Below, in pieces: positions 6,101 to 6,872 of a stretch of DNA of 6,872 bases (positions are counted from its first letter, which is position 1; each line of letters starts with the position of its first letter). The stretch spans positions 1 to 6,872 of the forward strand of contig JAGWUU010000176.1 of assembly GCA_028868335.1 (NCBI GenBank). The letters run 5' to 3'. The notes under the pieces were generated by a model, which was given only the letters and a program-made list of their open reading frames with translations, did not search any database and was not told where the DNA came from. Made by a program: the position numbers and the translations under genes. The stretch is from Sphingomonadales bacterium. GTDB taxonomy: Bacteria > Pseudomonadota > Alphaproteobacteria > Sphingomonadales > Sphingomonadaceae.

Positions 6101-6106
6101 GATTCC
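6086..6106. promoter_or_regulatory. Two overlapping 11-bp palindromes, candidate operator
   Basis: CCCCT-T-AGGGG (6086-6096) and GGAAT-G-ATTCC (6096-6106) are both exact palindromes with one central base, and they share base 6096. Their centres (6091 and 6101) are 10 bp apart, about one helical turn, so two dimers or a tetramer could bind the same face. The site lies immediately upstream of the regulator coding region and 120 bp before serS. LuxR-type regulators usually bind short dyad sites, so autoregulation is a reasonable guess. The symmetry is seen; the role is inferred. Confidence 0.4.
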
Positions 6107-6225
6107 GCCCTGTCCGGCAAAGGCCGTCATTTGTGGCATCCACTTGCCGGGATGATGGGCAATCGCCACCGGTTCGGGCGTGACTGTTGCGTGCGGCGCG
6201 GGTTGCCGCCATAGCCGCGAGCACC

Positions 6226-6872
6226 ATGCACGACATCAAGTTCATTCGCGAAAACCCCCAGGCCTTTGACGCCGGCCTCGCCCGGCGCGGGATCCAGCCG
6301 CAGTCTGCAGCGATCCTGGCGATCGACACGGAAAGGCGTTCGGTCGCGACCCGGATGCAGGAGGCACAGGGTCGGCGTAATGACGCCTCGAAGCTGATCG
6401 GCGCGGCGATGGGCCGTGGCGACAAGGCCGAGGCCGAACGGCTGAAAAGTGAAGTTGCCAGTCTCAAGGACACGCTCCCCACGCTTGAGGCAGAGGAGCG
6501 CGAATTGACCCAGCGCCTCACCGATACTCTGGCGATCATCCCCAACATCCCGCTCGACGATGTGCCGGAAGGCGCGGATGAAGCGGGTAACGTCGAGGTC
6601 AGCCGCTGGGGCACCCCGCGCACTTTCAGTTTCACGCCTGCCGAACACGCCGACATCGGCCCCGCCCTGGGCCTCGATTTCGAAACCGGTGCCCTGATTT
6701 CCGGCGCGCGCTTTACGTTCCTGCGCGGCCAGATGGCGCGGTTGCAGCGCGCGATCGGGCAGTTCATGGTCGATCGCCAGACTGGCGCCAACGGCTATAC
6801 CGAATGCAGCACTCCGGTACTGGTACGCGACGAGGCGATGTACGGCACCGACAAGCTGCCCAAGTTCGCCGA
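6226..6872 (+). CDS. serS: Seryl-tRNA synthetase, N-terminal part, cut by the window end
   Basis: The visible 215 codons encode the N-terminal half of cytoplasmic seryl-tRNA synthetase, a class II enzyme that charges tRNA-Ser (and tRNA-Sec where present) with serine using ATP. The start MHDIKFIRENPQAFDAGLARRG is the conserved opening, split here as MHDIKFIRENP and QAFDAGLARRG. Residues about 30-105 form the long antiparallel coiled-coil arm that contacts the tRNA variable arm (SAAILAIDTERRS, AERLKSEVASLKDTL, LEAEERELTQRL). Then come IIPNIPLDDVPEGADE (about 104-119), the start of the catalytic domain with GLDFETGALISGARFTFLRG (from about 149), and motif 1-like NGYTECSTPVLVRDEAMYGTDKLPKF near the edge, again in two pieces: NGYTECSTPVLV and RDEAMYGTDKLPKF. 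No frame break is visible. The Shine-Dalgarno is poor (only GCGAG before GCACC). Motifs 2 and 3 lie beyond the window. Confidence 0.96.
   Translation, partial: MHDIKFIRENPQAFDAGLARRGIQPQSAAILAIDTERRSVATRMQEAQGRRNDASKLIGAAMGRGDKAEAERLKSEVASLKDTLPTLEAEERELTQRLTDTLAIIPNIPLDDVPEGADEAGNVEVSRWGTPRTFSFTPAEHADIGPALGLDFETGALISGARFTFLRGQMARLQRAIGQFMVDRQTGANGYTECSTPVLVRDEAMYGTDKLPKFA

Noticed and set aside
6107..6225. serS promoter
   Set aside because: TTGCGT at 6187-6192 and CATAGC at 6210-6215 are 17 bp apart but match poorly, and they would leave only a few bases of leader, so no promoter is called.
6090..6791. Minus-strand open frame of 233 codons across the serS start
   Set aside because: It is antisense to unmistakable serS coding sequence and has Ser/Arg-rich, unstructured composition.

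Overview
The window reads as a high-GC chromosomal segment from an alphaproteobacterium, most likely a sphingomonad (Novosphingobium- or Sphingomonas-like). This rests on protein style: an alphaproteobacterial-type Der GTPase with NKAE in its first G domain, a small secreted CHAP protein of the kind common in sphingomonads, a DUF3297 protein, and a Sel1-plus-SPOR protein. Gene density is high. I see no transposase, integrase, phage gene or CRISPR array, and no clear sign of recent transfer. The genus assignment is inference.

Layout. Positions 1-904 (+) hold the C-terminal 300 residues of a Sel1/SPOR cell-envelope protein, followed after 4 nt by a DUF418 polytopic membrane protein (909-2153, +). 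The GTPase gene der (2143-3531, -) converges on it, and their 3' ends overlap by 11 bp. A 116-bp divergent gap then leads to a secreted CHAP-domain protein (3648-4298, +). Its stop codon directly abuts the stop of a convergent DUF3297 gene (4299-4586, -). Next come a tRNA-Val(CAC) gene (4665-4739, +) and a gap of about 140 bp. A LuxR-type HTH regulator follows (4881-6023, -, or from 6077), and the window ends in the first 215 codons of serS (6226 onward, +).

Functional themes. Two genes serve translation directly (tRNA-Val, serS) and one serves ribosome assembly (der). Two act in or on the envelope (SPOR protein, CHAP hydrolase), and DUF418 is a membrane protein of unknown role. The LuxR-type regulator has no obvious local target and no adjacent autoinducer synthase.

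The most interesting non-coding signal is the leader of that regulator gene. Two GTG start candidates each have a good Shine-Dalgarno sequence. An exact 9-nt inverted repeat (6027-6035 and 6092-6100) could pair with the downstream Shine-Dalgarno. The upstream arm also sits inside two overlapping 11-bp palindromes whose centres are 10 bp apart. This could be a protein operator, an RNA switch between two starts, or chance in G/C-run sequence. Nothing else here looks like a new multi-gene system.
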